From contig CALODD010000051.1 in NCBI GenBank assembly GCA_942491945.1, forward strand, positions 1 to 6,414: DNA of 6,414 nucleotides, in the 5' to 3' direction. The stretch is from JAJDYQ01 sp942491945 (GTDB taxonomy: Bacteria; Pseudomonadota; Gammaproteobacteria; JAJDYQ01). The notes below the pieces were generated by a model. It did not search any database. It saw only the letters and a program-made list of their open reading frames with translations, and was not told the DNA's origin. Below are positions 1 to 6,414 of this stretch, piece after piece. Numbering within the stretch: position 1 is the first letter of the stretch; each line of letters starts with the position of its first letter. A program made the translations under genes and the position numbers.

Positions 1-1
1 T

Positions 2-55
2 AACCGCGTTTCGGTACAGGGCGTATTAGTTGGTTTGATGCGAGTCTATAACTAG
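2..55 (+). CDS. Possible C-terminal end of an upstream gene (partial)
   Basis: One plus-strand frame is open from the left edge and stops at TAG 53-55, giving 17 residues that end in GVLVGLMRVYN. The alternating hydrophobic and polar pattern with a late aromatic residue would suit the last beta strand of an outer membrane protein, but this is only an impression from a very short peptide. An open run this short occurs often by chance, and the other plus frames contain stops. If it is real, the gene would converge with the csp gene and could share the hairpin terminator at 232-259. The stop codon touches the left inverted repeat of the element at 55-207, so the element may have inserted at, or now supply, the end of this gene. 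Confidence 0.25.
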   Translation, partial: NRVSVQGVLVGLMRVYN

Positions 56-207
56 CAGGCTGTTGAAATTCTACTCAGATGGCATGATACGGCGTTAATA
101 TGGTCTCATGCATGTATATAGGGATGGCATTTATTGCATATAAACTGCGCTCTATCGGTCAGTTTTGCCTTGTCTCATACTTGTCTGAACAAATTTCAAC
201 AAGCTGC
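55..207. repeat. MITE-like element bounded by 16-base inverted repeats
   Basis: The left end (55-70) reads GCAGGCTGTTGAAATT. The reverse complement of the right end (192-207) reads GCAGCTTGTTGAAATT, so 14 of 16 positions match with no gap. The 153-base block has no convincing gene. It contains short direct repeats: GATGGCAT at 78-85 and 123-130, and GTCTCAT at 103-109 and 172-178. Ends of the type GGCTGTTGAAA resemble inverted repeats I associate with bacterial insertion sequences, which supports a non-autonomous element, but I cannot assign a family. Target-site duplication is not clear: bases CTAG lie around the left junction and CCAG around the right, only three of four matching. An alternative is a degenerate transposon remnant or a chance long-range inverted repeat. 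Confidence 0.45.
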
Positions 208-231
208 CAGGATTCAAGAAAGCCCTTAAAC

Positions 232-259
232 AAAAAAGCCCGCAAAAGCGGGCTTTTTT
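232..259 (-). terminator. Rho-independent terminator of the csp gene (bidirectional)
   Basis: A perfect 12-base inverted repeat pairs AAAAAAGCCCGC (232-243) with GCGGGCTTTTTT (248-259) around a four-base AAAA loop. Read on the minus strand it gives a GC-rich stem followed by a run of six T, 20-30 bases beyond the csp stop codons. The A-run and T-run on opposite sides mean it should also terminate plus-strand transcription arriving from the left. Confidence 0.92.
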
Positions 260-289
260 ATAATCAATAATCGATCGATTACTGACCAG

Positions 290-484
290 TCACATCCTTT
301 TGCTTGATAGACCTTTAGGGCCGTCCTCAGTTTCGAAAGTAACTTTTTGTCCTTCAGCTAAACTACGAAAACCATCTGAAGAAATTGCTGAGAAATGGAC
401 GAATACATCTGCACTACCATCGTCTGGAGCGATAAAACCAAAACCTTTAGAGTCGTTGAACCACTTAACCGTACCTGTTGCCAT
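290..484 (-). CDS. CspA-family cold shock protein with a frameshifted C-terminus
   Basis: This is a small cytoplasmic OB-fold protein that binds single-stranded RNA and DNA. Family members act as RNA chaperones, melting secondary structure in cold or slow-growth conditions. The 64-residue product begins MATGTVKWFN and carries RNP1 as KGFGFI (13-18) and RNP2 as VFVHF (27-31). The ATG at 484 matches the conserved family start and has GAGG ten bases upstream; a longer in-frame extension to 532 is hydrophobic and unlike the family. The protein runs normally to GPKGL (55-59) and then ends in SSKRM. The -1 frame just there reads DVTGQ and stops at 279-281, which looks like a normal family ending. 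An indel or sequencing error between about 298 and 310 is therefore likely. The core fold is intact. Which E. coli paralogue it corresponds to cannot be decided. Confidence 0.92.
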   Translation of the reverse strand: MATGTVKWFNDSKGFGFIAPDDGSADVFVHFSAISSDGFRSLAEGQKVTFETEDGPKGLSSKRM

Positions 485-715
485 GCTTAAAAAACCTCGT
501 AAAACGATAAATAAATAAAAATAAAAAATCACAGATCAAACAAGCATTTCACAGGAAGGCAAAATTGATTTCAAACTTCCGGAAAAAGCTGGTGTAACGT
601 GCAATTTTATCGAGCCTACTCCAACAGGCTTTAAAATACCACCGGTTTACGACAAGTTTATGACATAGATTCGGTTTTGTATTTTCATGCACAAAAATGG
701 CGCACATGCAGGCTG
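485..715 (-). other. Intergenic region with likely csp leader and promoter
   Basis: No gene is visible here. The minus strand has a -10-like TAAAAT at 609-604 (five of six consensus positions), which would start RNA near 597 and give a leader of about 113 bases. Long leaders are usual for cspA-type genes. No good -35 box is found at the right distance, so the promoter call is weak. The stretch nearest the gene (about 500-535) is very A/T-rich, which would keep the start region unstructured. A small hairpin, AGCCT (613-617) with AGGCT (626-630), lies just upstream of the -10 candidate. I do not see the E. coli cold-box sequence. Confidence 0.3.
495..498 (-). promoter_or_regulatory. Ribosome binding site of csp
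   Basis: GAGG on the minus strand lies ten bases before the ATG at 484. It supports starting at MATGTVKWF rather than at the upstream in-frame ATG at 532. Confidence 0.6.
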
Positions 716-2599
716 TTATGCACTTGAATCCAGATACTCCCAGCGTTCATAAGCTTGCTCTAATTCATTTTGTATCACGCCTAGCCGGTCCATAGTATCT
801 GCTATGACCTGTTTGTCCTGCTGATAAAAATCAGCATTGGAAATGCTTGCTTCAATTTTCTGCTGCTCGGTTTCTAGCGTTTCTATTTTTTCCGGCAGCA
901 TCTTTAGCTCACGTGTTTCATTGAAACCGAGTTTTTTCTTTTGAGCCGGCGAATCTGGCTCTATGCTTTTTCGATTATTTCCTTCATTAGTAGATGATTC
1001 TTTTTCTGGTTTTCGCCTCTGCCGTATCCAGTCTTCATAACCACCGATATATTCACGTACCATACCTTCTTCTTCGAACACCAGGGTGCTGGATACAACG
1101 TTATCGAGAAATGTTCTGTCATGACTAACGAGTAACAGTGTTCCATCATATTCAATCAACAGGTCTTCAAGTAATTCCAGAGTATCAACATCCAGGTCAT
1201 TTGTTGGCTCATCAAGAATCATCATATTTGCTGGCTGTGTAAACAGCCGCGCCAGCATTAGACGATTACGCTCACCACCTGATAATATTTTAACTGGCGA
1301 ATCAACACGTTCAGGCGGAAACAGGAACTGTTTCAGGTAACCAATCACATGCCGTGACTTACCTCGAACAGACACATAATCACTACCCTGAGAAATGTTT
1401 TCACGGACTGTTTTATGCGGTTGCAACTGAGTTCGATGTTGATCGAAATACGCAATCTGTAATTTGGTTCCCTGCACAACCTCACCTTCCTGAGGCTGCA
1501 GTTCTCCCAACAATAATTTAAGTAGTGTGCTTTTCCCCGAACCGTTCGGCCCAACAATTCCGACTCTGTCTCCACGCATAATACGTGTTGATAACTCGGT
1601 CACGATAGGATGATCCGGATAGGAAAAACTGACTTTACGTAGATCAGTCACCAACTTACCTGACATATCACCTGAATCGACATTCAGATTTACTCGACCC
1701 TGTGATGACACGCGCTGGGAACGCTGCTGACGCATTGCCTGCAATGCACGTACACGTCCTTCGTTTCGTGTACGCCGAGCCTTAATACCCTTACGAATCC
1801 ATTTTTCTTCTTCAGCAAGTCGCTTATCGAACTTTGCATTCGATCGCTCTTCAATTTCCAGCAATTCTTCTTTCTTTTTCAGGTAATCATCATACCCGAG
1901 TGGGAATGAAGCTAGCTGGCCACGATCTAGTTCCACCATGCGTGTTGCCAAATTACGCAGAAAGGTTCGATCATGAGTAATAAAGATTAATGCGCCCTTA
2001 AAACTTTTCAAAAATTCTTCAAGCCAGGTTATCGCAGCGATATCCATATGGTTAGTTGGCTCATCAAGTAAAAGTAAGTCGGGCTCACTCACCAATGCTT
2101 TCGCCAACATCACACGACGCCGCATTCCTCCTGAACAATCAGATAGAAGCATATCGGCTTCAAGGCGTAATCGACTTAAAACAGCTTCCACTTTCTGATT
2201 CACATTCCAGCCATCTTTCACATCCACCTGATGTTGTAAATCAGAAAGACGATGGATCGCTTCATCGCTGTCACCCGCTTCAAGCAAGGCATGATGATAA
2301 TCAGCTAGTAATTCACCAATATCACCCAGGCCAGAAGCAACGACATCAAAAATCGAATCTTTTTGATCGGCAGGAACTTCCTGCTCAAGATACGAAATCT
2401 TTAATGTGTCCTGCATCCAGAGTTCACCATCGTCTAACTGTGCCTGACGACTGATAACCCGAAACAATGTAGATTTACCCATACCGTTTCGACCGACCAG
2501 GCAAACACGCTCGCCTGCATCAACCTGAAAGCTAACATTATCAAGCAAGGGGGTATGGCCATAGGCCAACGAAGCGTCGGATAGAGTAAGAAGAGGCAT
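716..2599 (-). CDS. uup: ABC-F family ATPase Uup
   Basis: This is a cytoplasmic ABC protein with two ATPase domains and no membrane segment. The ABC-F family acts on ribosomes, and Uup has also been linked to DNA: E. coli uup mutants show raised precise excision of transposons, and its C-terminal domain binds DNA. In the 627 residues, domain 1 has Walker A GRNGMGKS (36-43), signature CSGG (155-158), Walker B LLLLDE (175-180) and switch H209. A charged linker follows (about 240-310), with the Uup-typical KARRTRNEGRVRAL. Domain 2 has Walker A GPNGSGKS (350-357), signature LSGGE (439-443), ILDEPTNDLD (461-470) and H493. A low-complexity stretch leads to a predicted coiled-coil tail (about 555-622) ending ERWEYLDSSA, as in E. 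coli Uup. The first signature has Cys for the usual Leu. No strong Shine-Dalgarno precedes the ATG. It is the last gene of the recR unit, 33 bases after its neighbour. Confidence 0.95.
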   Translation of the reverse strand: MPLLTLSDASLAYGHTPLLDNVSFQVDAGERVCLVGRNGMGKSTLFRVISRQAQLDDGELWMQDTLKISYLEQEVPADQKDSIFDVVASGLGDIGELLADYHHALLEAGDSDEAIHRLSDLQHQVDVKDGWNVNQKVEAVLSRLRLEADMLLSDCSGGMRRRVMLAKALVSEPDLLLLDEPTNHMDIAAITWLEEFLKSFKGALIFITHDRTFLRNLATRMVELDRGQLASFPLGYDDYLKKKEELLEIEERSNAKFDKRLAEEEKWIRKGIKARRTRNEGRVRALQAMRQQRSQRVSSQGRVNLNVDSGDMSGKLVTDLRKVSFSYPDHPIVTELSTRIMRGDRVGIVGPNGSGKSTLLKLLLGELQPQEGEVVQGTKLQIAYFDQHRTQLQPHKTVRENISQGSDYVSVRGKSRHVIGYLKQFLFPPERVDSPVKILSGGERNRLMLARLFTQPANMMILDEPTNDLDVDTLELLEDLLIEYDGTLLLVSHDRTFLDNVVSSTLVFEEEGMVREYIGGYEDWIRQRRKPEKESSTNEGNNRKSIEPDSPAQKKKLGFNETRELKMLPEKIETLETEQQKIEASISNADFYQQDKQVIADTMDRLGVIQNELEQAYERWEYLDSSA

Positions 2600-2632
2600 T
2601 TACTTTAGACAAGTCAGATTAATAGAGTCGTG

Positions 2633-3226
2633 CTACTTTACTTTCGATTGTTGTGCTTTACGCATGTATTCAATCTTTTGATCTAGATCTGAAGTCATCT
2701 CAGATAGTTTCAAACGAATGAGTGAACATTCATTCTCTAGCGTTCGGAGGTTTTCCGGATATTGCTTTGTTGTCTTATATTCAACAAACAGCTTATCAAT
2801 ATCACTTTTGAGCTGGCCACGGGCAGATCGCATAAAACCCTTTTCCTGCTCTATAGGGTCGATATTCGAATGTACTTTATTCAGCCCTGCAAAGAACTGT
2901 TTAATATGCTCACTATAGAATGCCTGCCTACCGGTATTCTTCGGCACAACAATATCAGAATACACCTCTTTAATTTGCTTCTCATCAGAATATTGCTGCC
3001 GAACCTGGAAATCCAGATAATTCGATTCAACCTCACGTGTCATCAGACATTTCGCCAGATTATATAAATAGCCTTTAATGAATTTTTCCGACTGTTCGCT
3101 GGAGAACCCTGCGGTTTTCGTCTTGATATATTCGCTATAAAACGTTGATAGTTTTACATCCTGATTAGCCGATACCGCTACGGGAATAAACAATAACATC
3201 AAGAACACTGCACGTTGGAAAACCAT
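2633..3226 (-). CDS. Hypothetical secreted (periplasmic) protein in the recR-uup operon
   Basis: I do not recognise a family. The 197-residue product begins with a clear signal peptide: an Arg at position 5, a hydrophobic core (6-18) and a likely signal peptidase I site after VSA (18-20). The mature part, about 177 residues, is strongly charged and mostly helical in character, with many Lys, Glu, Gln and Tyr and no further membrane segment. It has two cysteines, C60 and C167, which could form a disulfide in the periplasm. The last third (about 160-195) has heptad-like spacing and could be a short coiled coil. The start is well supported by AAGGA four bases before the ATG. It begins 14 bases after recR stops, so co-transcription with recR and uup is likely, although its exported location does not fit their DNA-related roles. 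Confidence 0.85.
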   Translation of the reverse strand: MVFQRAVFLMLLFIPVAVSANQDVKLSTFYSEYIKTKTAGFSSEQSEKFIKGYLYNLAKCLMTREVESNYLDFQVRQQYSDEKQIKEVYSDIVVPKNTGRQAFYSEHIKQFFAGLNKVHSNIDPIEQEKGFMRSARGQLKSDIDKLFVEYKTTKQYPENLRTLENECSLIRLKLSEMTSDLDQKIEYMRKAQQSKVK

Positions 3227-3230
3227 AATA

Positions 3231-3235
3231 TCCTT
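3231..3235 (-). promoter_or_regulatory. Ribosome binding site of the secreted-protein gene
   Basis: AAGGA on the minus strand lies four bases before the ATG at 3226, inside the 14-base gap after the recR stop. It is the strongest Shine-Dalgarno in the operon and fixes the start. Confidence 0.65.
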
Positions 3236-3240
3236 TCTAT

Positions 3241-3849
3241 CTACAACATCTGTTGACGGCCACTAAAGGCATGAGCAATCGTTCCTTTATCAATGTATTC
3301 CAGTTCACCGCCCAGCGGCACACCATGCGCGATACGTGAACAGTCGATGCCATAATCCTTTGCCAGATCGCTGATATAAAAAGCCGTCGCCTCACCTTCA
3401 ACAGTCGGGTTGGTCGCCAGAATCACTTCTTTAATTTCTTCGTTCTTAAAGCGTTCAGCTAATAGATCCATGCCAACATCTTCAGGGCCAATGCCATCCA
3501 GTGGTGACAGATGCCCCATCAAGACAAAAAACAGGCCCTGATAATCCGTTGCCTGCTCTAATGCCATCACATCAATGGGTGATTCAACGATACAGAGAAT
3601 GGAATGATCTCGACGATCATTACTACAGATATGACAAACATCTTCTTCAGTGAGATTACGGCAGCGCTGACAGTTATTTACACCATCCATTGCCTGTAAG
3701 AGGGTTTGTCCAAGGATACGTCCGCCATCACGATCCCGCTGCAATAAATGGAATGCGATCCGTTGAGCAGATTTCTGGCCAATGCCCGGCATGACCCGTA
3801 ATGCCTCTATCAGCTGATTAACCAGATTATTCGTTGGGGATTGTGACAT
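3241..3849 (-). CDS. recR: Recombination mediator protein RecR
   Basis: RecR works with RecO (and RecF) to load RecA onto SSB-coated single-stranded DNA at gaps, in recombinational repair in the cytoplasm. The 202-residue product has the whole family layout: a helix-hairpin-helix with PGIGQKSAQR (21-30), a four-cysteine zinc finger (C60, C63, C72, C75), a Toprim domain from about 83 with VESPIDV (88-94) and ATNPTVEGEATA (145-156), and the C-terminal RIAHGVPLGGELE (172-184) and SGR (196-198). The start at MSQSPTNNL aligns with E. coli RecR; the frame stays open for 40 more codons upstream, but that part is unlike RecR and would cover the divergent promoter. No good Shine-Dalgarno is seen. In many bacteria recR follows dnaX and ybaB; here it is instead first in a unit with a secreted protein and uup. 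Confidence 0.97.
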   Translation of the reverse strand: MSQSPTNNLVNQLIEALRVMPGIGQKSAQRIAFHLLQRDRDGGRILGQTLLQAMDGVNNCQRCRNLTEEDVCHICSNDRRDHSILCIVESPIDVMALEQATDYQGLFFVLMGHLSPLDGIGPEDVGMDLLAERFKNEEIKEVILATNPTVEGEATAFYISDLAKDYGIDCSRIAHGVPLGGELEYIDKGTIAHAFSGRQQML

Positions 3850-3880
3850 GAAAACAATTGTGAACTCTAACCCAGGTAAG

Positions 3881-3908
3881 ATGACCTGCGGTAGCGAGAT
3901 TATATAAT
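3881..3908 (+). promoter_or_regulatory. Sigma-70 promoter of the DUF748 gene
   Basis: A perfect -10 box TATAAT lies at 3903-3908. Sixteen bases upstream is ATGACC (3881-3886), which shares four of six positions with the -35 consensus. RNA would start near 3915, about 32 bases before the ATG at 3947. The position in the short divergent gap adds support. Confidence 0.6.
3899..3904 (-). promoter_or_regulatory. Candidate -10 box of the recR operon, overlapping the divergent promoter
   Basis: The ten bases 3899-3908 read ATTATATAAT, a perfect palindrome, so the minus strand also carries TATAAT (3904 down to 3899). RNA would start near 3892, about 43 bases before the recR ATG. No convincing -35 box is found 15-18 bases upstream on this strand, so the reverse promoter is less certain than the forward one. 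Confidence 0.4.
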
Positions 3909-3946
3909 GTCTAGCCTCCCAATGCTTGAAACTCATAATCAGATTC

Positions 3947-6414
3947 ATGAAAAACGACCACGTCCTCACCCGAATCTTTCAGATATTTCCAAAACCGACC
4001 AAAAAGTCACATTGGTTAGCTTATGGACTGGCCCTGCTCATTGTATTAACGCCAACTATACCGCCCCTGATCGCCTTCGTGATCAAACAAGTAGCGGAAG
4101 ATCAGGGTTATGTCATGCACTACGAAGATGCAGACATCAGCCCATTGTCTGGCAAGGCAGAATATCAGGACTTATCTATTACCCACAACGGCAATAAATT
4201 ATTCTCCGCAAAACATATTTCTCTGCATCTGGATACTAGAGCGGCATTAGATGACAAATATATTGTCAAACAAGCGGTTATTAAAGATGCCCAATTTGAC
4301 TATGCTGCATTACCTGCCGTCACCGCTGAGAACAAACAACAGCCTTCCACGCCTCATTGGAGCATCAAGCAATTATCGGTTAATAATCTGCAGCTTGTTT
4401 CTTTACCCGAACCTTCACCACCACAGATACAGATCCAGTCACTCAAGATCACTAATCTTTCTAGTTATGATGAGGGCTTCGGAAAATTAATACTTGATGC
4501 CGTGTTCGATGAAACTCAGTTAAACCTTGCCAGCGATATTAAGTTTTTTCCAGAACCCAATTTTAATCAGGCATCGCTCAAAGCATCACGACTTAAACTG
4601 GAAGATATACCAGCTGCTTATCTACCAGATTTGTTATCACTTACCGGGATTGTTGATTTGCAACTCGGTGTTGCATGGGCAGATAACACCAACTCAGAAT
4701 TGAGTCTGGCGCTTGACTCTTTAAGCTTGAATAAAGCAAAGATCACTCAAGCATCAAAGACATTGAATATTGGCAATTTTTCAACTCAGGGAAAGGCACA
4801 AGTTTCATTACTCGAGGATTACAAGCTCTCCACAATCACATACAAAGGCGATATTAAAACCAGGGCTAGACTACAGGACAGCGAACAAGAATTACCTGAT
4901 ATCGAAGACATTACCATCAACACAAATATTGATATTCAGCATAATCTGGAGACACAAGAAACCAGTATATCAAGCAAAGGAAAAACAGAGTTATCCAGTC
5001 TTGATTTAAAATCAAAAGATGATTTTTCTATAAACGGAACACTGACCTGGCAAGATAATGAAGCGATACGAGTTAATATAAAGAGCGGACAAACATCCGT
5101 TCAGTTTAACGGAGAACTATTGGCATCCATGGATTACGAGAACACATCTGGCTCAATACCTGACATTAACATCCAGAAGCTCACCTACAAGGGTCAGGGC
5201 TCAGTTTCCATACAAGCAGATCAAAAACCAGATGCCCTGCTTTCAGGAAATATAGGTTTTGAGAAAGTGACTGCGAAAGAAATCGAATCCAACCCTGGCC
5301 TTATTGCAAATATTTCAGCTGGCAAAATCACCAATGCTAAATTCAATATGCTTCCGCAAGAAGCTCAGATCGAGAGTGTTCAACTTGGGAGCGTCACGCT
5401 AAGCGGTATAAAGAATTCAGGAGAGCTGCCGATTAATGGCATTACTATTAGCAAAACCGAATTAAAGGACTCTCATCTTTCAATCGATAAAATCAGCATT
5501 AAACAAATTGTCAGCCAAATCCAGAAGACAGCACAAGGGAACTTTACGGTTACCCCTGCAGAGCTGTTACCTAAGCAGACAACAACACAAAACACGGAAC
5601 AATCCAACTCTGCTTATACCGTATCTATTCGAAAATTTGATATTCATAAAGGCAGTAGCATTAACGTCATCGATAACTCTGTTAAGCCACATTTTAAAAC
5701 AGGACTTATCATCGAAAATGCAAGCGCCACTCATATTTCCACGCGGGATACTGACAGGCCATCAAAAGTCGTTGCGAATGGAAAACTCGGTAAACGCGGA
5801 ACCTTTAATCTTGACGCCGAATTCCTTTTACAAAAGAAAGGTCTCCAGCTTGCGGCTATAAGCCGGTTAACCGGTCTGTCGATTGAGCAATACAATCAAT
5901 ATGCCAGGGAACAAATTGGCTATGGTATGAAAAATGGTTTTATGGATCTGGATATCGATGCCAGTATTGATGGTAAAAAACTCGATGGAACATCGAAGCT
6001 ATTGATTACCGGTCTGGAAGTCGAACCGACTGAAAGTAAAATCCAACAAACATTCGATAAAACCATTGGACTTTCTCTACCCTCGGCACTCGGTTTGCTT
6101 GAGGACAAGAAAGGCCATATCGATCTTGAGGTGCCGATCAGTGGTGATACCGACAATCCTGACTTTGGTATGGGTGACATTATTGGCAAAGCCGTCAGCA
6201 AAGGCATTAAAGGCGGTTTATTGCTTAGCTTACAGCCTCTCGGCCTCGCGGTACTCGCCGTTGATGCCATCGCAAATGCCGGCGGGATACCACTCGGTCA
6301 GATTGATTTTAAAACTGGAACGTCTGAACTGGACTCGATCGCTTCGGAAAGACTAACCAGGCTTGCAGAAAAAATGCAGGAAAAGCCGGGGGATGAAACT
6401 CAAAGTTTGCGCAA
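3947..6414 (+). CDS. DUF748 / AsmA-like envelope protein (3' end outside the window)
   Basis: The frame is open from 3908 to the right edge; from the ATG at 3947 there are 822 codons and no stop. A single hydrophobic segment (about 23-46) after a basic N-terminus indicates an inner-membrane anchor with the rest in the periplasm. Family hallmarks are the early DADISPLSGKAEYQDLSI (62-79), the later DNSVKP (576-581), and the C-terminal block with LPSALGLLEDKKGHIDLEVP (711-730) and SGDTDNPDF (732-740). A glycine-rich hydrophobic stretch follows (753-772), then an OmpA-like beginning, IDFKTGTSELDSIASERLTRLAEKM (786-810), typical of DUF748 tails. The middle is long, beta-rich and Ser/Asn/Lys-rich. 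Related AsmA-like proteins act in envelope lipid transport; the specific role here is unknown. TTG at 3926 is a possible alternative start; neither start has a clear Shine-Dalgarno. Confidence 0.9.
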   Translation, partial: MKNDHVLTRIFQIFPKPTKKSHWLAYGLALLIVLTPTIPPLIAFVIKQVAEDQGYVMHYEDADISPLSGKAEYQDLSITHNGNKLFSAKHISLHLDTRAALDDKYIVKQAVIKDAQFDYAALPAVTAENKQQPSTPHWSIKQLSVNNLQLVSLPEPSPPQIQIQSLKITNLSSYDEGFGKLILDAVFDETQLNLASDIKFFPEPNFNQASLKASRLKLEDIPAAYLPDLLSLTGIVDLQLGVAWADNTNSELSLALDSLSLNKAKITQASKTLNIGNFSTQGKAQVSLLEDYKLSTITYKGDIKTRARLQDSEQELPDIEDITINTNIDIQHNLETQETSISSKGKTELSSLDLKSKDDFSINGTLTWQDNEAIRVNIKSGQTSVQFNGELLASMDYENTSGSIPDINIQKLTYKGQGSVSIQADQKPDALLSGNIGFEKVTAKEIESNPGLIANISAGKITNAKFNMLPQEAQIESVQLGSVTLSGIKNSGELPINGITISKTELKDSHLSIDKISIKQIVSQIQKTAQGNFTVTPAELLPKQTTTQNTEQSNSAYTVSIRKFDIHKGSSINVIDNSVKPHFKTGLIIENASATHISTRDTDRPSKVVANGKLGKRGTFNLDAEFLLQKKGLQLAAISRLTGLSIEQYNQYAREQIGYGMKNGFMDLDIDASIDGKKLDGTSKLLITGLEVEPTESKIQQTFDKTIGLSLPSALGLLEDKKGHIDLEVPISGDTDNPDFGMGDIIGKAVSKGIKGGLLLSLQPLGLAVLAVDAIANAGGIPLGQIDFKTGTSELDSIASERLTRLAEKMQEKPGDETQSLR

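Noticed and set aside
485..532. N-terminal extension of the csp frame to an ATG at 532
   Set aside because: The extra 16 residues are hydrophobic and unlike any cold shock protein; the ATG at 484 has the conserved family start and a GAGG site.
686..708. Possible hairpin terminator just after uup (CATGTGC with GTGCATG on the minus strand)
   Set aside because: Seven pairs include two G-U wobbles, and no T-run follows, so it is not a convincing intrinsic terminator.
708..717. GCAGGCTGTT at the uup stop, identical to the first ten bases of the left inverted repeat at 55-64
   Set aside because: The match ends after ten bases and has no partner repeat; matches of this length are expected by chance in a window of this size.
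2056..2454. Plus-strand 132-codon frame opposite uup
   Set aside because: It lies wholly antisense to a strongly conserved part of uup and its product looks like out-of-frame translation.
3850..3969. 40-codon N-terminal extension of recR
   Set aside because: It is unlike RecR, overlaps the start of the divergent gene and would bury the divergent promoter; MSQSPTNNL matches the family start.
3907..4197. Plus-strand 96-codon frame beginning inside the -10 region
   Set aside because: It overlaps the DUF748 coding frame, has no recognisable features and is a shadow of it.

Overview
The window looks like ordinary chromosome from a gammaproteobacterium with moderate G+C (low forties by eye). The evidence is a RecR very close to the Escherichia coli protein, an ABC-F ATPase that follows Uup along its whole length, a CspA-type cold shock protein, and a DUF748/AsmA-like envelope protein. 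Nothing in it narrows the genus safely. There is no rRNA, tRNA or CRISPR array, and no obvious phage or transposase gene.

Layout, left to right. Positions 1-55 may hold the last codons of a plus-strand gene. Positions 55-207 form a gene-free block bounded by 16-base imperfect inverted repeats and look like a small non-autonomous mobile element or its remnant. A strong hairpin terminator (232-259) ends a minus-strand cold shock gene (290-484), whose C-terminus appears frameshifted. After a 231-base gap holding the likely csp leader come three minus-strand genes that read as one transcription unit: recR (3849-3241), then an unrecognised secreted protein (3226-2633), then uup (2599-716). The gaps between them are only 14 and 33 bases. 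On the plus strand, diverging from recR, a large DUF748 gene begins at 3947 and runs off the right edge with 822 codons visible.

Functionally, recR (RecFOR recombinational repair) and uup (ABC-F ATPase linked to DNA and translation processes) both relate to genome maintenance. The secreted protein between them does not obviously belong to that theme. The DUF748 protein is probably an inner-membrane-anchored periplasmic protein. The recR operon and the DUF748 gene are separated by 97 bases that contain a perfect palindrome with a consensus -10 box on both strands, which suggests a shared bidirectional promoter.

I did not find a clear undescribed defence or mobile system. The observations most worth a second look are the cold shock frameshift, the symmetric divergent promoter, the inverted-repeat element and the unknown exported protein in the recR-uup operon.
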